Positions 62,367 through 64,000 of a stretch of DNA of 64,000 nucleotides are shown here, piece by piece (the first letter of the stretch is position 1; every line of letters starts with the position of its first letter). Position numbers and translations under genes: made by a program. The stretch is taken from contig NZ_AUFE01000014.1 in NCBI RefSeq assembly GCF_000426345.1, forward strand, positions 1-64,000, read 5' to 3'. The stretch comes from Cupriavidus phytohabitans. GTDB taxonomy: Bacteria > Pseudomonadota > Gammaproteobacteria > Burkholderiales > Burkholderiaceae. The notes beneath the pieces were generated by a model, which worked only from the letters and a program-made list of their open reading frames with translations, searched no databases and was not told where the DNA came from.

Positions 62367-62507
62367 CCTGGCGTCCCGGGGCGGGCCGACCACGCTTGGC
62401 GGCCGTTCCGCACGGGCGGCTAGAATTTGCCCCTCTCCAGACGCGGGGCACGTTGGCAGGAAGCCTTGGGCGCCCCGCCTCGGCCGCGCTTGCGCCTTGA
62501 TCGACCG

Positions 62508-62996
62508 ATGAAGAAATACGCCATCCTGATGTGTTGCATGGGCAACATCTGCCGCTCGCCGACGGCGGAAGGCGTGCTGCGCGCCAAATTGGCGGCCGCC
62601 GGACTGGAACTGCTGGTCGAGCTGGATTCGGCCGGCACCCACGAATACCATCTGGGCCGGGCGCCCGACCCGCGTACGCAGCGCGCAGCGCTGCGGCGTG
62701 GCTACGATCTGTCCGCGCTGCGCGCCCGCAAGGTTGGCCTGCCCGATTTCGACCGCTTCGATCTGATCCTGGCGATGGACCGCGACAATCTCGACGGCCT
62801 GGCGCGCCTGCATCCCGATGCCGGCGACAAGGTGCGCCTGCTGATGAGCTTCGCTACCCGCCACGACGCCGACGAAGTGCCGGATCCGTACTACGGCGAG
62901 GGCGACGGCTTCGAGCGCGTGCTGGACTACGTCGAGGACGCTTGCGACGGCCTGGTCGCGATGCTGCGGCAGCGGCTGCAGCATCCCGCAGACTGA
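62508..62996 (+). CDS. Low-molecular-weight protein-tyrosine phosphatase
   Basis: A 162-residue phosphatase. The active-site P-loop is CMGNICRSPTAEG (C-X5-R, Cys at residue 10, Arg at 16); the acidic general-acid loop is VPDPYYGEGDGF. SAGTHEYHLGRAPDPRTQRA is the usual second block. The frame is open farther upstream, but the start at 62508 gives the standard short N-terminus. No exopolysaccharide kinase gene is near. It may act on tyrosine-phosphorylated proteins or small phosphates. Confidence 0.9.
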   Translation: MKKYAILMCCMGNICRSPTAEGVLRAKLAAAGLELLVELDSAGTHEYHLGRAPDPRTQRAALRRGYDLSALRARKVGLPDFDRFDLILAMDRDNLDGLARLHPDAGDKVRLLMSFATRHDADEVPDPYYGEGDGFERVLDYVEDACDGLVAMLRQRLQHPAD

Positions 62997-63109
62997 TCCG
63001 CGGTGCGGCGCCGCATCCTGAAATTGCGTTGGCGCTGGCCTTGCCGTGCGGGGCGGCAAGCCCGGCGAGGGCTGCCGGGGAGCGCGGCGCTTGATGCGCT
63101 GCGGTAGGG

Positions 63110-63134
63110 GTAGTTGACTGAATTAGTCGGGTAC
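63110..63134 (+). promoter_or_regulatory. IscR type 1 box overlapping the iscR promoter
   Basis: A 25-bp match to the known type 1 motif (ATASYYGACTRWWWYAGTCRRSTAT); only the outermost base of each side (G for A, C for T) departs from it. It covers the -35 hexamer TTGACT (63114-63119); a TTATAC -10 box is at 63137-63142, 17 bp on. [2Fe-2S]-IscR binding here would repress iscR and the isc genes. Confidence 0.8.
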
Positions 63135-63138
63135 CTTT

Positions 63139-63163
63139 ATACTTGACGAAAACGATCAAGTAT
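63139..63163 (+). promoter_or_regulatory. Second IscR type 1 box downstream of the first
   Basis: ATACTTGACG, AAAA, CGATCAAGTAT: a 25-bp symmetrical match to the same motif, departing only in the inner dyad (G for T, T for G). It begins 5 bp after the first box and overlaps the -10 region and start site, so two IscR dimers could bind side by side. Confidence 0.75.
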
Positions 63164-63189
63164 TCGCTTTACCCCCAGAGCCCTGCACC

Positions 63190-63744
63190 ATGAGACTGAC
63201 CACCAAAGGCCGCTTCGCGGTCACTGCGATGATCGACCTGGCGATGCGCCAGGACCAGGGACCGGTGACGCTCGCCGGCATCAGCCAGCGCCAGAAGATC
63301 TCGCTGTCCTACCTGGAACAGCTGTTCGGCAAGCTACGCCGGCATGAGATCGTCGAAAGCGTGCGCGGTCCGGGCGGTGGCTACAGCCTGGCGCGCAAGG
63401 CCGAAGACGTCACGGTGGCGGACATCATCATCGCCGTCGACGAGCCGCTTGACGCCACCCAGTGCGGTGGAAAAGGCAATTGTAACGGAGATGACGGCTC
63501 CGGGCGTTGCATGACCCACGAACTGTGGGCAACGCTGAACCAGAAGATGGTCGAGTACCTCGACTCCGTCTCCCTCAAGAACCTGGTGGACCAGCAGCGC
63601 GAACGCCAGCCGGCGGTGCTGCACGACATGCGCGAGGAAGCCGCGCAGCCGGCCCCTGCCGCAGGGCGCGGCAAGGCCGACAAGCAGGAAAAGCCGGTCC
63701 GGGCGAGGGTGGTGAATTCAGTATTCAGCCTGGCGCAATCCTGA
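63190..63744 (+). CDS. iscR: IscR, iron-sulfur cluster regulator
   Basis: A 184-residue Rrf2-family repressor. The HTH is VTAMIDLAMRQDQGPVTLAG ... SLSYLEQLFGKLRRHEIV; the 2Fe-2S ligands are C92, C98, C107 and H110 (CGGKGNCNGDDGSGRCMTH). The spacing between the second and third Cys is three residues longer than in E. coli (C98/C104). The C-terminal tail is Lys/Ala-rich. Two IscR boxes precede the gene, so it is autoregulated. iscS follows at 73 bp. Confidence 0.95.
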   Translation: MRLTTKGRFAVTAMIDLAMRQDQGPVTLAGISQRQKISLSYLEQLFGKLRRHEIVESVRGPGGGYSLARKAEDVTVADIIIAVDEPLDATQCGGKGNCNGDDGSGRCMTHELWATLNQKMVEYLDSVSLKNLVDQQRERQPAVLHDMREEAAQPAPAAGRGKADKQEKPVRARVVNSVFSLAQS

Positions 63745-63817
63745 GCGTCTACCAAGGCACGCGGCAGGCAACGACAGTAATCAGCGATACAGCGGTCCCT
63801 AAAAGGCAGTCATAACG

Positions 63818-64000
63818 ATGAGCACCCCACATTTCCCCATCTACATGGATTACTCGGCCACCACGCCGGTGGACCCGCGCGTGGCGGACAAGATGATTCC
63901 GTACCTGCGCGAGCAGTTCGGCAACCCCGCCTCGCGCAGCCATGCGTACGGCTGGGACGCGGAGCGCGCGGTGGAAGAAGCGCGTGAGCAGGTCGCCGCA
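63818..64000 (+). CDS. iscS: Cysteine desulfurase IscS, truncated by the window end
   Basis: First 61 residues of the PLP enzyme that supplies sulfur for Fe-S clusters: [20 protein letters not shown] and [20 protein letters not shown] are canonical NifS/IscS sequence. The catalytic Lys and Cys lie beyond the window. It belongs to the isc operon behind iscR. Confidence 0.95.
   Translation, partial: MSTPHFPIYMDYSATTPVDPRVADKMIPYLREQFGNPASRSHAYGWDAERAVEEAREQVAA

Overview
This is an ordinary-looking chromosomal stretch of a high-GC betaproteobacterium, most probably Cupriavidus or a close Ralstonia relative. The case rests on an intracellular PHB depolymerase whose C183/D355/H388 fall exactly where the Ralstonia eutropha PhaZ1 triad is known, a Bug-type (TctC) periplasmic receptor, the nadK/recN/hrcA/hemH/hslR/grpE neighbourhood, and a nosZ-nosR-nosDFYL nitrous oxide reduction cluster. 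I saw no rRNA, tRNA, CRISPR array, phage, transposase or insertion sequence. Nearly all the DNA is closely packed genes with uniform codon use.

Layout. 1-12.6 kb: a 3-hydroxyacyl-CoA dehydrogenase cut by the window edge, a glutathione S-transferase, a methionine-type aminotransferase, an orphan PIN protein, yaaA, a cytosolic-type M14 carboxypeptidase, a lipoprotein with a histone-like Lys/Ser tail, a Bug receptor plus N-formylglutamate amidohydrolase with a divergent LysR regulator, and a MoxR-GNAT-VWA operon. Four REP-like palindromes lie between these genes. 13.1-23.4 kb: two small c-type cytochromes, then the nitrous oxide respiration locus (apbE/nosX divergent from nosZ-nosR-nosD-nosF-nosY-nosL). 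23.5-25 kb: a DAHP synthase gene (aroG) preceded by a leader peptide with six consecutive Phe/Tyr codons and an attenuator hairpin. 25-36 kb: a methyltransferase, tldD, a nitrilase-family amidase, yhdP and glnE.

36-41 kb: a rhombosortase next to a subtilisin-like protease that carries a GlyGly-CTERM tail, and upstream of the protease a small lipoprotein that looks like a free-standing copy of its prosegment; then recN and nadK. 41.9-46.2 kb: hrcA, hemH, hslR, grpE and a thioredoxin-fold protein, without dnaK or dnaJ. 46-53.9 kb: pldA, DUF1841, an EamA transporter, a RutE-like nitroreductase, and a TetR-controlled Baeyer-Villiger monooxygenase/hydrolase/Coq4 operon with a perfect 13+13 bp operator. 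53.9-64 kb: nth and rsxB, a TetR regulator, phaZ, tyrB, uvrB, three small proteins, a low-molecular-weight tyrosine phosphatase, and iscR-iscS behind two IscR boxes; iscS is cut by the window end.

The observations most worth following up are the aroG leader attenuator (24.6-24.7 kb), the rhombosortase/protease/prosegment-lipoprotein module (36.1-39.0 kb), the operator and Coq4 context of the monooxygenase operon (49.9-53.9 kb), and the long hairpin between nosZ and nosR.
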